Shown here piece by piece: positions 10,517 through 21,039 of a stretch of 64,000 nucleotides of DNA. The notes beneath the pieces are model-generated. The model was given only the letters and a program-made list of their open reading frames with translations, searched no databases and was not told where the DNA came from. Location: positions 253,769,187 through 253,833,186 of the forward strand of contig JAUMIR010000001.1 of assembly GCA_030847615.1 (NCBI GenBank), given 5' to 3'. Within the stretch, counting starts at the first letter, position 1. Each line of letters opens with the position of its first letter. This DNA is from Gambelia wislizenii (taxonomy: Eukaryota; Chordata; Lepidosauria; Squamata; Crotaphytidae). Position numbers and translations under genes: made by a program.

Positions 10517-10595
10517 CATTCACAGCCTTTCTGGGTCACAGCATGTTCAAACATTGGCTCAGTTCACATGTAACAGTAAAATAAATGTTGACTTT

Positions 10596-11650
10596 GATGT
10601 TGTCTATACAGCAAAAATATTCCTCATAGAATTTGAGGAGAATACGACTTGTCTTAATGAGATCCCACATCAATCTGCCATATTCAGAAGGAGGGGGGCA
10701 AAACCTCCAAAAACTATGCAGGAAAAGCTTTTGCAGCTGAAGCTTTAAAAAAAGTTCCATGGGGAATGCGCATTCCCGCTCGTTGGAACAACTGATTCGC
10801 TTTACTGCACATTCCCAATAAGAGCAGAAGTGGAAATCTGATTGGTTGGACATGCACAGAGGACAGAGCTTGCTGGCAAGGCCAGTGCCCCAGACCACCA
10901 AGTTGGATTTTCACCGTAGCGATCATGTGCTGGGGGACAAAACAGTCAAATAACATTTTGTGTCCAGGTTAGTTTGTAACATGTTCTGCTACTGCTGATT
11001 TTTCTGGCTGGCCCAGTCTGCAGTGTCTCTCATGCTATTTAAAAACACAGAAATTTTGGACCAGGCCAACAACTATCATGTGAGAATGCACAGAGAAGCT
11101 ACTGAAACCCACAAACACATGGACAACTTCAACAGGAAAGAAGAAACCTTTAAAGGAAACAAAGTTTGGCTACCAGTCCTGAAAAACACCAATATCAAAA
11201 CTCAGCACATACAAACGAACTCCACCCAGGGACAGGGGGATTTCCAGCAGACAATGGACCATTAGCCAAACAGACACTAATCCTCCTTGTATGTTTTCCC
11301 CCAGGAACTTACCCATTCAAATACACAAATTTACATATCCTCCCCAACAGGGACTCACAGTATATAAACCCCCCTACACACACTCCTTATCAACCATTCT
11401 CTAAAGATGCCAAGCACAGATGCCAGCGGAACATCTGGAACAAACTCTTCCAGAACATGGCCTCACAGCCTGGGGGGGAGGGGGGAAACCACGGAAAACC
11501 TATGGATGCCAGCCGTGAAAGCCTTTGAAAATACAGATAGCTTCGCATGCCTGTGATCTTGCCAAAAAATCATTAAGACAAATGGAAGCTGCTGCAAATT
11601 GGTATTAGTGCCCACCAATCCACCTTTTATTGCCTCGTATAGACAAGCCC
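10596..11650 (+). mobile_element. MITE family A, interrupted by a Penelope-like element
   Basis: The left end (GATGTTGTCTATACAG) and first about 350 bp match 44539-44890; the right 115 bp (11536-11650) match 45060-45174 and end TAGACAAGCCC. The outer flanks are TTT on both sides, a 3-bp TSD. The interior between about 10950 and 11535 is replaced by Penelope-like sequence, so this is a nested insertion. Confidence 0.8.
10960..11535 (+). mobile_element. Penelope-like element 3' part
   Basis: The frame 11023-11265 reads HREATETHKHMDNFNRKEE and then WLPVLKN, resembling the end of the GIY-YIG endonuclease region of vertebrate Penelope-like elements. It is followed by a terminal repeat with a decayed hammerhead-like core (CTAAAGA and GGAACATC) and the 'ccgtgaaagccttt' end at about 11513-11526. 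The left boundary is approximate (10945-11020). Confidence 0.65.
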
Positions 11651-11832
11651 TTTGTAGGCTGCTGCTTCCACATTCCCGCCTTCTTCCCCAGATACACTTT
11701 CTCCTTTCTCCCTCACTTCCTGGTTTGCAATCAAACCATACTTTACAATTAAATCCATACCATTAATACTATGGGTGGTAGAAAACATTCTTTGCCTGCA
11801 AATCAGAATTGCACATTACTGTTTGAAACAGA

Positions 11833-12403
11833 GGACTTTATCAGACACTCAAAATACAGCATCATAACAACGCCACATAACCACAAAAGGACGCATGGAT
11901 CAGACAACATTGCCCTTTTGCAGTTAAAAACAGCCAAAAATCCATACCTTTTAATTAACGACTGAAGCCATCAATACATCCCCCTGCCACTTTTTTTGCC
12001 GACATCGCCATCACGCGAAACCTCAGGCCATTTAAATTTCGTATTTACCCCAACAATGGCCGGACTGGCCAGAACACTTCTGGGTGAAATTCTGAGGTCC
12101 AGGTAAGTGCAAACTTTTTTTTTTACCCTCCCCAGGTTACCTGGAGGTTTTTTTAGTGTGTGTATGTGCTTGTTGTGACTTTTGGATGTTTCTTTTTTTA
12201 TTTTTGAGCTTCCCGCATGATGAAATCACATGGGATTTCAAAAGAGGATGTGAACAAAGCTCCGTTCACTTCCTCTTTATTGATGGAGCTGCCTTTGTTG
12301 GGAGAGCAGTTAAGAGTGCAGGGGAATGTTCTTTTGCCGGCATAAAAAATATTTTTTGTATGCCAGCGAAAGAACATTTAAAAGGGGATGTCTGATAAAG
12401 CCC
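11833..12403 (+). mobile_element. MITE with GGACTTTATCAGAC termini, TSD AGA
   Basis: Left end GGACTTTATCAGACAC and right end CTGATAAAGCCC are inverted, and AGA flanks both sides (11830-11832 and 12404-12406). Subterminal 'acagcatcataacaac' and a 'gagctccgttcacttcctc' block recur in the copies at 19421-19956 and 25280-26499. No coding capacity. Length 571 bp. Confidence 0.85.
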
Positions 12404-12829
12404 AGAGTTTCAGTTGTGACTGAAAAGCAACCTATGGGCCTAAATCAGGATGGGGATTATGTGACACTCTAGATAATGTTGTAGTTGTGCGCTCAACCAG
12501 CCCGAATCAGTACGAGTGAATAAATCAATTTATTTCAGTCACAGACCAGCGATGCCCTAATCAGTATAGTCATGGAATGTTGGGCACTACAGTCTAAAAG
12601 TATCTGGAGGGCTACATGAGTCCCACAGCTGACCTAAATCCAATTGTTGGTCCTCACTAGAGTAGACCCATCAAATTAATGGAATAATTTCAATCAGTGT
12701 TGACATAACAAATTTCCCTTTATTTAATGGGTCTGCTCTAGTTGGAAATAACATTGGATATACATTACCTGGCTAAGATTTATTTTATCCAGTGAAAGTC
12801 CAGGCTATCTGACAGGCCATCTCTCCCCC
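12404..12829. other. Unassigned spacer
   Basis: No open frame of note. A short piece near 12585-12625 resembles half of the palindromic MITE family D (24290-24412). Confidence 0.4.
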
Positions 12830-13055
12830 TATGATACTGCCCAGACCTTGTGATCCACAGAAGATACCCTCCTTTCAGTCCTACCACCTTTATAAGTGCA
12901 GTTGGTGGAAACATGAGAAAGGGCCTCCTTGGTGACTGCCTCTAGACTTTGCAACTCCCTCCCTAGGGAGGATGAAGCATTACCCTCCTGGCTGTCCTTC
13001 TGTCAGCAGGCAAAGCCTTCTTTATTCTGGAAGGCTTTTAGAACTGACAGCTTCT
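12830..13055 (+). pseudogene. L2-like LINE C-terminal remnant
   Basis: A frame near 12905-13055 reads like 'kgLLgdclxTLqLPP' and then a FWKAFRTDS end, resembling the LWNxLP...F...LF C terminus of L2-clade LINEs, with several frame breaks. It abuts a MITE family B fragment on its right. Confidence 0.45.
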
Positions 13056-13061
13056 AAAGCC

Positions 13062-13200
13062 TTGTCTAGACAGTCTACTTACCCCATCTTGGCCCTCTCT
13101 TTGAGCCCTGCAGTCCTAATGATGCAGGGCTTTTGCTCCATTTTGTCCCCAGGCAGTCCTTATGATGCCTGGAGCTAAGATGAGGTATACCATTGTATGA
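13062..13200 (+). mobile_element. MITE family B fragment
   Basis: Starts with GCCTTGTCTAGACAG and shares 'gagccctgcag' and 'cagtccttatgatg' with the copy at 3077-3610. The right end is lost. Confidence 0.6.
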
Positions 13201-13332
13201 AAAACTGGGGAAAACCCTTTCTCTTTGAAAGAAATGGATCAGGCCCCATGGGACTGCAGGAGGTCCTACTGCCACGCCAGCCGGTCACTGCAACTGCCAT
13301 CCACGTTGCACGGCAGAGAAAGGGGTGTCTAT

Positions 13333-13700
13333 GGACTTTATCAGACAAGCATATAAAAATGCTGTAATTCCACTATTGAGGAAAGCAGAAACATAGTGGC
13401 ATTATTACAGTAATTATTGCACATCCACCACTAGCAGTTTAAGAACGGGAGTTCAGCTCATGCTAAAGTAACACTTGTCTTTGCATTGCCTTCTAATGAC
13501 AAAGTATTAATGCTTCCTGCTGCCCAGCACAGGTCCCTTTAAGAAAAATTTTCTCTTACTTCCTGGATTTTTGCATGGGCAAGATTTCAGCTGTTTTCAC
13601 GAGAAGACGTGACTTCGCTTAAACACATCAAAAACAAATACATAATGAAAGAACTTCCCAAATAAACACTTAAAGAAACGTAAAAACGTAACAAGGAAAA
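13333..13700 (+). mobile_element. MITE fragment with GGACTTTATCAGAC terminus
   Basis: Begins GGACTTTATCAGACAAGC. The text near 13580-13620 ('ttcacgagaagacgtgactt') resembles the 'tctcatgagaagacacaagc' of related copies. The right terminus was not found, so the end is approximate. Confidence 0.5.
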
Positions 13701-15028
13701 GCAACAGATTATTAAAACAGTGTCCTGTTGGTCCTCTTCATGTTTTCCCCTGGAAGCTGAAATATGTGTTCTCGTTGGGAAAGGGGAGGGGGAGAGAGGA
13801 CTGCCCAGTCACGCTGTAATCACGTGATTACAGTGGGGAGTGATTTTGCACGCTCATCAGAACTACAAAAAGAGTGTTATTGGGGGCTATTGAAGGCCTT
13901 TGCCCCTCAATTAAAAGTGGTGCCTGATGGAGCACAGACTAAAGTATGAGAGGACAATGACATCCTGTGATAATGGGAGCCCATTTGTGCTACCATTCCA
14001 TTGTAATCTCATGATTACAACCTCATGTGATAATATCTTTACTGTGGACACACATTCAGAGAGGGAATGGCCCCTAAAGAATGGCCAAAGCAATTGTTAT
14101 GTAAAAAAAGGAGTGGCAGCCGCAGCAGGGGTCCTAGGGTGGCCATTTTGGCTTCTTGCTCCTGAACTACCCTAATCTCTGCCCTTGCCCCAGAGTGATC
14201 ATAAAGTAGCAGATGTTGGACTTGTGTAAACAAGTGTCTGTAAGAGCAAGAGGGGGTTCTTCCAGATGAGGCTTTTATTGGATGATTGCCCTGCCTCCTC
14301 CGTAGAATTCAGCAAGAAGACATCATTGTCTTGTATTTGTAATGTTCCTGTGATTTCCTTCTCCTTCTTCGTCTTTAGTCTTTCTGTGCACACATGCACA
14401 CATGTTCTTGAGAGAAAGCTAGAACAGCTGCACAATGCCTTTGGATTGGTAACCTCAGGGAGCCCTCTGTTGGATGCTCTCATAATTTCACCAACATGCT
14501 TTCATTCATTCTTGTACATAAGCACATTCACTTCTAGATCAGCCTACACTATTCAGGATGGCACAAAACCACAGCAAATTGTTCCCAGCTCTGAAATGGT
14601 TTCTCTAAATTGGGTGAGTGGGACAAGGGCTGAATCCACACCTGCAAAATAATTCATCCTTACCTTGATCCCAGTCCTGTTGGAACATATGATGTCCCTC
14701 CTGTTTGGAAGTGAAAGCACTTCTTTTCCATGCGAAAGGGCTTGAATTCATTTCTTTAAAAACTTTTCACTCTGAAATTTCCAGGGGAAAAAAGTTTGTG
14801 GGTTTTTTTGCAACATGTGTCCTGCACCTGAATCCAGATTGGGGTGGAATCAGAGACAGTGACCTTGGCATCCTCATCTGGCAAGCATGTTGTCATCTTT
14901 TTTTACATTCAATGTATGTATGCAGATATTCAAATATTTCAGTATCCAAAGATCTGAGATTCTCTGCTCACTGGAGTGCATGTGTTACATTTTATTAAAG
15001 ATGTATTATTTTATTAAAAGTTATTAAA
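13701..15028. other. Spacer with two AT/CG palindromes, no gene seen
   Basis: Contains an exact 20-bp palindrome at 13814-13833 and a related imperfect one at about 14010-14029. A 'gggttcttccagatgagg' run at 14256 also occurs near 26515 and may be a DNA-transposon end. Open frames here (for example 14266-14652) show no recognisable domain. Confidence 0.4.
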
Positions 15029-15030
15029 TA

Positions 15031-15080
15031 CAGTAATCCCTCCACATTTGTGGGGGTTAGGGTTGCAGGAGCTACTGCCC
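15031..15080 (+). mobile_element. Tigger-like terminal fragment
   Basis: Preceded by TA and beginning CAGTAATCCCTCCACATTTG, then 'gggggttagggtt', like the terminus of the element at 9361-10363. The rest is absent. Confidence 0.65.
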
Positions 15081-15970
15081 TACGCCATTTCTAGTAGGAA
15101 CTTTGATAACACAGATGAAGTCAGGCTAGTCAGTGGTCAAATCTTTGGTCGCTGGCAGGAAATCAGACTGGTGGGATGGCTGGGCCTAATAATCCTTGCT
15201 CGGGTGGGAGATGGAAGGGGATGGGACAGGGGAGAAAGAAGAGGGAGGGTCGGTAGTGTGCAGGTCTCCAGGACAGGACAGGGGAAGGGAGGGGAGGAGA
15301 AGAGAGCCATCATCATAGCCCCTTTCCACTTCCCTTGCAGCGTTGGCTTTGATGGGTCTGGTCAAGAGTCAGTGGGTTACTAGAGGGGTGTGGACCACAC
15401 TAGGTGACACCCTCAGAGGGGACGACACCAAAATGAATGTCTATAAAATTATTTTATAAACAGTCATTTTGATCTATACCAATCTGCTTCCTCTGACTCA
15501 GGAGAACCCAGTCTACACTGACCCAAGGAGCCTGTTCTACCCTCTCACCATTGTGGCTGGGCTCAGCCAAGGAGGCATCACTGGTGGCCCCAAGGACAAG
15601 GGGAAAGAACAAAGCAGGGTTCAGCTGGAGAGGTGGTGGCATTTTATTTATTTTTCTCCCTCTCCTCAAGGCGGTCCCCTCCCTGGTTGAGACCCACTCT
15701 AAAGTTGATCTAAAGTCAAGCAGCTCTACATGGCCAAAGGCATCAGCCAGAACAATATCAATATCAATAATTGATGTTATTGATGACTGATAATAACTCT
15801 AACCCTTACCCAAATGGTTTTGCAAGACAATCCCAGCCAAATAGAAATTGTTTTGATTTCATTTTCTTAACAAAATGATCAATTATCAGTTGATACACAA
15901 GCATAACTATGCCACACTGAAGTGGCCTTACTGAACTGGCCGCTTTGAACTGTCCACACTGAAACATCCT
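15081..15970. other. Unassigned spacer
   Basis: A G-rich tract lies at 15160-15310. Open frames are short and show no family motif. Confidence 0.35.
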
Positions 15971-16179
15971 AGACCTGTCTACAATGCAGGAATACAGCAG
16001 TTTGACACCACTTTATCCAACATAGCTCTCTCCTATGGAATCCTGGTATTTGTGGTTCAGTGAGGCACCAGAGTTCTCTGATAGAAAAGGCTAAATACCT
16101 TACAAAACTACAAATACCAGGATAGAACTGTGGTGGATACAGTAGTGCCAAACTGCATTTCTGCAGTGTAGACAGGCCC
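15971..16179 (+). mobile_element. Palindromic MITE with (G/A)GRCCTGTCTACA termini
   Basis: Left end AGACCTGTCTACAATGCAG pairs with the right end, whose reverse complement is GGGCCTGTCTACACTGCAG. The interior 'gaatcctggtatttgt' is mirrored by 'acaaataccagg', so nearly the whole 209 bp folds back on itself. TSD is not evident (CCT and TTA). Confidence 0.75.
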
Positions 16180-16402
16180 TTACTTTTTGGTCTTGACTGC
16201 CAGCTTGTCCTAGGCTCACCTCTGACTGTCGGCCAGGATTCTGTTCTGTCAAGTCTACATGCACATACACGCCTTTAAAAAAAAATCTGATCCTAAGAAG
16301 GCATCCTCGACATCTCCTTAGGAGGGAAAATCATCTAGTAGTGGTAGGTACCCAAAACAGGGACTGTCCCTAGTATATAGGGTGCATTGGCCCAAATAGG
16401 AA

Positions 16403-16970
16403 GGACCAATTTTTTATCAGATGCAGCAAATATGGCATCATAACAATGCCTAATGATCGCAAAAGGGCATGCATACCATACATTGTCATCCTTTCTCAAT
16501 CCTGTATTGTCAAAAAGCCATTCTATTTAATTAACAGCCCAAGCTGTCAATAGATCTGCCGTGGTGCTTTGTTGCCGGCATTGCTGGCATTTGAATCCTC
16601 ACACCATTGTACTCACATGAATGACAGAACATGTCTGGGTGAGACTGCAACAGCCAGGTAGGGGATGCTCTTTTTATCAACCTCCCCAGTTTACTTGTAA
16701 GTTGTAAATTGTGTTTCTGTGCTTGTTTGTACTTTTTATGTCTTTGTCTCTCTTAATTTTTGAATTTGCCACACTCGCGTCTTCTCATGAGAATCGTCAA
16801 GATCTCAACCCCGGAAGTAAACAGTGCTCCATTCATACTTTGTTTATGCTGGGGGTGCTTCATGGCCACTGCTAAACGTAGGTCTAGTAGGGGGGGTCTT
16901 TTGCCAGCATAAAAACACCACAAAATATGCTGACAAAAGAAAGTTTAGGGAGGGTAATCTGATGAAGTCC
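16403..16970 (+). mobile_element. MITE of the GGACTTTATCAGAC group, diverged
   Basis: The 'atggcatcataacaatgcc' subterminal block, the 'tctgggtgagactgcaac' to 'ccaggtag' block and the right end CTGATGAAGTCC match copies at 11833-12403 and 19421-19956. The left terminus carries an insertion. Confidence 0.7.
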
Positions 16971-17479
16971 AAAATCTCTGTTGCCTTTCTGTATATCTGT
17001 CATCAGCCACCATCTGTACACCATCAGCTTCGCTTCTTAGAACTGGTATTTCAACAAATAATAGCCTCATGCTAGCCAGTACATTTTTTCCATCTAAAAT
17101 ATTAATGGAATCTTTTCTGAACTGGCTTGAAACTCTTTGCTGATATGACAGATTCTCAGAACTACGGAAGTTGTTGTTTATCATTTGTTAGCAAGAGCCA
17201 AGCACTGGGGGGGGGAGGGGTAGGAAGCAGTACAATTTGACACATGGACCCAAACACATACTAAAATCCCATCCTATACTTAACCATTTCATGAGCCAAG
17301 GAAGTATCTCCTTTAAATCTGAAATTATATTTTCTACCAACATTCCTTCTCTGCACTCTGTTGCTCATCAAGCAGTATATGGTGTGACTGAGGCACTATC
17401 ACAAATGCTTTGTTCAAAGAGATAGCTGTGTTAGTCTGGATCAGTATGCAAAGGGATCATGTAGCACCTTTGAGAGTAA
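16971..17479. other. Unassigned spacer
   Basis: No recognisable repeat terminus or coding frame; a G-run lies at about 17207-17220. Confidence 0.35.
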
Positions 17480-18095
17480 GGAGATTTTCAGAGGGGAACA
17501 AAAAAGCATTCCTCTCTTGCAATCTCCTATCCTGCCCTTCTCCCGTCCCTGTAATGACATTAAAAAAACCTTTTCAAACCTACCTTGTTCAGGCATCCTT
17601 CCCTCAGCAGGGTAGCCCAGGAGTGAAAGGAGCTCAAACTGAGCCCCTTCCACTTCCTGGTTTCAAATCCCAGTCGTTCTCACAAGAATACGACCATATG
17701 GGAAATTCAAAGAGTAAAAGCAAAATACACATCCAAAAGTTACATCAAGCACAAAAACTCACTTAAAAATCCCAAGTAACCTGGGGAGGGTACAAAAAAG
17801 TGTGTCACTTACCTGGATGTCCTGATCTCACCCAGAAGTGTTATGGCACAGACCTCCCATTGATGCTAGAATCGCACCAGCATAATGGGGCACCCTTTCA
17901 ATTGCATGTCATTCTGTTACAGAAACAGAATGGGGGATCAATTCATGGCTTAGCCTGTAAATAAAAAGAACCACCAGTGTAACAACAGCCAAATGGGGGC
18001 ATGGTGACACAGGAACAATGACATCTAAAAGGGAAGCCCTTTAGCAATCTCCTGGCATCAATATCATACCATATTTAGCCTGTCTGAAAATCTCC
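17480..18095 (-). mobile_element. MITE with GGAGATTTTCAGA termini
   Basis: Ends are GGAGATTTTCAGAGG and CTGAAAATCTCC, flanked by TAA and TGA (one mismatch). The body matches 25892-26499 in the same orientation, including the blocks 'ttacctggatgtcctgatc' and 'cctcccattgatgc'. Length 616 bp. Confidence 0.8.
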
Positions 18096-18173
18096 TGAGA
18101 GAAAGAAGTTGGTAGCATAAGCTTTCATAGGTGTAAGTCTATAAAAGCTTATGCTACCAATTTCTTTCTCTTA

Positions 18174-18803
18174 GAGCTTATCTACATGTGAGGCGAAAAC
18201 TCTGCGTACCCCTGCATTCCCCTGCATTCCCCCCAAAGCCCTGTGCATTATTATACTCAACAGGGACATGTTTTCACCGTGCCTCAGGAGTTTCATCAAC
18301 CACCACCACTGCCACCACAACCAATTTTAAATCTCTGGAGCCAGTTCCCAGCAGAAGGGAGAGGTTTTATCCCTTCCCCTGGCCCAACAGTGCTGCCTCT
18401 GCCCATTCTCCTATTTCACTGCTGCTTCCTTGATGTGTTTCCATCACTTTCTTCAAGCATCTCTTCCTGCAACACAGTGATGGGCAAGCAGGAAAGCAGG
18501 CAGAGACAGCACTGCCAATCCAGGAGAAGGGAGGAAACCTCTCTCTTCCACCAGGAACTGGATCCAGAGCTTTAAAATTGGTTGTGGTGATGGCCACAGT
18601 GGCAGCAGTGGGGGCAGTTGCAGTGGCAGACAAAATTCTGCAGAAAACCCCAAATCCCACATACTGCACATCCTGGCAAGATACCCTGAATTGCTGCATA
18701 TCTGAGCCATGCCACATTTGGCCAGATAGCCCCAGATTCAAGGAAAAGGCCATTCAGGGGCATTTGCATGGGGATTTGTGGATTCAATACTGTAGACAAG
18801 CCC
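18174..18803 (+). mobile_element. MITE with GAGCTTATCTACA/TGTAGACAAGCCC termini, TSD TTA
   Basis: Inverted termini GAGCTTATCTACATG and TGTAGACAAGCCC lie inside exact TTA duplications (18171-18173 and 18804-18806). The interior has inverted CCACCACTGCCACCACAACC-type and GGTTGTGGTGATGGCCAC-type blocks, so it is partly fold-back. No coding capacity despite an open frame at 18367-18753. Confidence 0.75.
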
Positions 18804-18865
18804 TTAGTTGCAAAGGTGCCACAAGAAGGCTATTCTGCATCTGTCTGTGTGTCGTGGGGAGAGAA

Positions 18866-18868
18866 AGT

Positions 18869-18907
<39 letters not shown>
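18866..18907. repeat. (GT)n microsatellite
   Basis: About 20 GT units. Confidence 0.95.
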
Positions 18908-18909
<2 letters not shown>

Positions 18910-18999
18910 ACTAAGGATTGGCACATATATATCCCACTGCTATAAATAGGGGATGTTTTGAAGTGTTTGTGTTCTGAAATATTTAAGGGAAGAAGTATG

Positions 19000-19150
19000 A
19001 GATTGTGGTTTAAGCTCCTAGCAGAGATTCAAGAGGTCTGGATTCTATTTCCAGTCCTGCCACAGGCTTCCTGAACATCTTGCCCTAGTCAAAGAAGCGT
19101 TCTTCATTTCAGTTCCCTATCTTTAAATGGAGATAATTGTCATCTATCAT
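19000..19150 (+). repeat. MIR-like (CORE-type) SINE remnant
   Basis: The order 'ggattctatttccagtcctgc', 'cttgccctagtcaaag' and 'cagttccctatctttaaatgg' followed by GAGATAAT follows the body of the ancient MIR SINE, which has a TTCAATTCC-type B box, a 'cttgggcaagtc' block and 'cagtttcctcatctgtaaaatgg'. Strongly diverged. Confidence 0.55.
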
Positions 19151-19420
19151 GTGCCTGTCCTGCAAGCAATGCTCATAGTGGATATTTTTTTAAACTACTG
19201 AAATGGGAAATGGAAATAAGGCATTTCCTGTTTGGCAGACCTGTAAATAATGGCATTAAGAAAATTAAAGCAAGGCAGCAGTGGGGAAAGGCTTCTGTTC
19301 ATTTAAAGCCTTTTTTACAAGCCAGAGGTGAAACCATGAAAGTCTAGAAATGGTTTGAGATTGCAAATTAATGCTGCCAATTCTATTCCCACTTATTGGA
19401 GAGAAAACCTCACTGACTTA

Positions 19421-19579
19421 GGACTTTATCAGACACACTAAAATACGGTATCATAACGACACCACATAAACGCAAAAGGACGTGAATACCCGACAACATT
19501 TTACTGATGGCCCAAGCTGCCAATAGATCAGCTGTCCCGTTTTTTTGCCGGCATAGCCAGCGTATGTAATCTTGTGTCT

Positions 19580-19612
<33 letters not shown>

Positions 19613-19956
19613 CTCTTGAATGGCCGGACTGGCCAGCACACTTCTGGGTGAGATCACAACATCCAGGTAGGTGACACAGTTTTTATTACGCTGCCCAGTT
19701 CACTTGGAAATTTTTAAGTGTGTGTATGTGCTTGATGTAACTTTTTGTGTTTTATTTATTGTTTTATTTTTAAATTTCTTGCGTGATGAAGTCATGCAGG
19801 ATTTCAATGGAGGAAGTGAACAGGTCTTCATTCACTTCCTCTTCATTGCCGAGGAAGACTTCTGCTGGGAGAGAAGGCAAGTCTAGTCGGAGGGGGGGGT
19901 ATTCTTTTACTGGCATAAAAATTGATTTTTTTATGCCAGCAAAACTGATAAAGTCC
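19421..19956 (+). mobile_element. MITE with GGACTTTATCAGAC termini
   Basis: Ends are GGACTTTATCAGACAC and CTGATAAAGTCC; flanks are TTA and ATA. The body carries the same blocks as 11833-12403 ('ggccggactggccag', 'cacttctgggtgagatc'). A (CA)n run sits inside at about 19579-19605. Length 536 bp. Confidence 0.8.
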
Positions 19957-20211
19957 ATAGTGCATGTTTTGGTCCCACTGCCATGGGAATCATGTATCAG
20001 AGAGAGAAAGGATTCCCTTTGCTCAACACTGCCTTGGTAGGTTGACTTCTACAAAGGAGCAGCAGGAATAAAGGATGGATCTATAACAAGACTAAGGTAC
20101 CTCCAGTCTTCCAGATGCAGGTTCATATCACCCTTCGCCAACATGGCCAGTGTTGAGGGATTATGGAAATAAGAGACCTTCAACATGCAGTAGGACACAA
20201 GTGCTGTAAAT

Positions 20212-20400
20212 CATACCGTATATTCCGGCGTATAAGACGACTTTTGAGCACTCAAAAGTGCCCTCCAAAATCGACAGTCGTCTTATACGCCGGATACACT
20301 TTGCTTCACCTGCCTGCCTATCTCCTGCCTCTTCACAAACGGAGCGAAGAGGCAGGAGATTGGGCAGGGGGTGAAGCAAAGTGCTCCTCCCTGCCACCCG
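20212..20400 (+). mobile_element. Fold-back terminus next to the satellite
   Basis: The segment holds 'tattccggcgtataagacg' at about 20221 and its mirror 'cgtcttatacgccgga' at about 20277-20293, followed by a second inverted pair: 'tctcctgcctcttc' (about 20320) and 'gaagaggcaggaga' (about 20346). It resembles a dispersed DNA-element terminus containing GTATAAGACGAC. No right-hand partner was found beyond the satellite. Confidence 0.55.
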
Positions 20401-20439
20401 CCCACCCCCCGCGCTTCCACCCCGCCTCCCGAAAGTCAC

Positions 20440-21030
20440 AGAACCGCGGCTTGGGGGGGTGGCTAGGAAGCCCCCTCCTCCCTTCCCCCCGCCCACCCCC
20501 TTGCATCCACCCCCCCTCCCTGAAAGCCGCAGAATCGCGGCTTTCAGGAGGGGGGGTGGCGGAGAAGCCCCCTCCTCCCTTCCCCCCGCCCACTCCCCGT
20601 GCATCCACCCCCTCCCTGAAAGCCACGGAACCGCGGCTTTCAGGGAGGGGGGGTGGCGGAGAAGCCCCCTCCTCCCTTCCCCCTGCCCACTCCCCGTGCA
20701 TCCACCCCCCCTCCCTGAAACCCGCGGAACCGCGGCTTTCAGGGAGGAGGGGTGGCGGAGAAGCCCCCTCCTCCCTTCCCCCCGCCCACTCCCTGTGCAT
20801 CCACCCCCCCTCCCTGAAAGCCGCGGAACTGCGGCTTTCAAGGACGGGGTGGCGGAGAAGCCCCCTCCTCCCTTCCCCCTGCCCACTCCCCGTGCATCCA
20901 CCCCCCCCCTCCCTGAAAGCCACAGAACCACGGCTTTCAGGGAGGGGGGGGCGGAGAAGCCCCCTCCTCCCTTCCCCCCACCCACTCCCTGTGCATCCAC
21001 CCCCCCTCCTGAAAGGGAGGGGGGCTGGGA
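20440..21030. repeat. Satellite array, about 98-bp units
   Basis: Six units with starts of the shared 'tgaaagcc' motif at about 20521, 20618, 20717, 20815, 20914 and 21010. Each unit has a palindrome, for example 'tgaaagccacggaaccgcgg' continuing to 'ctttca', and a C-rich 'ccccctcctcccttcccccc' run. The array grades into the 87-bp array with which it shares the 'ggggtggc..gaagc' segment. Confidence 0.9.
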
Positions 21031-21039
21031 AGCCCCCTA

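Noticed and set aside
10464..10901. Frames of 94 and 121 codons on opposite strands
   Set aside because: They overlap a (TG)n tract and MITE family A; translations are transposon sequence.
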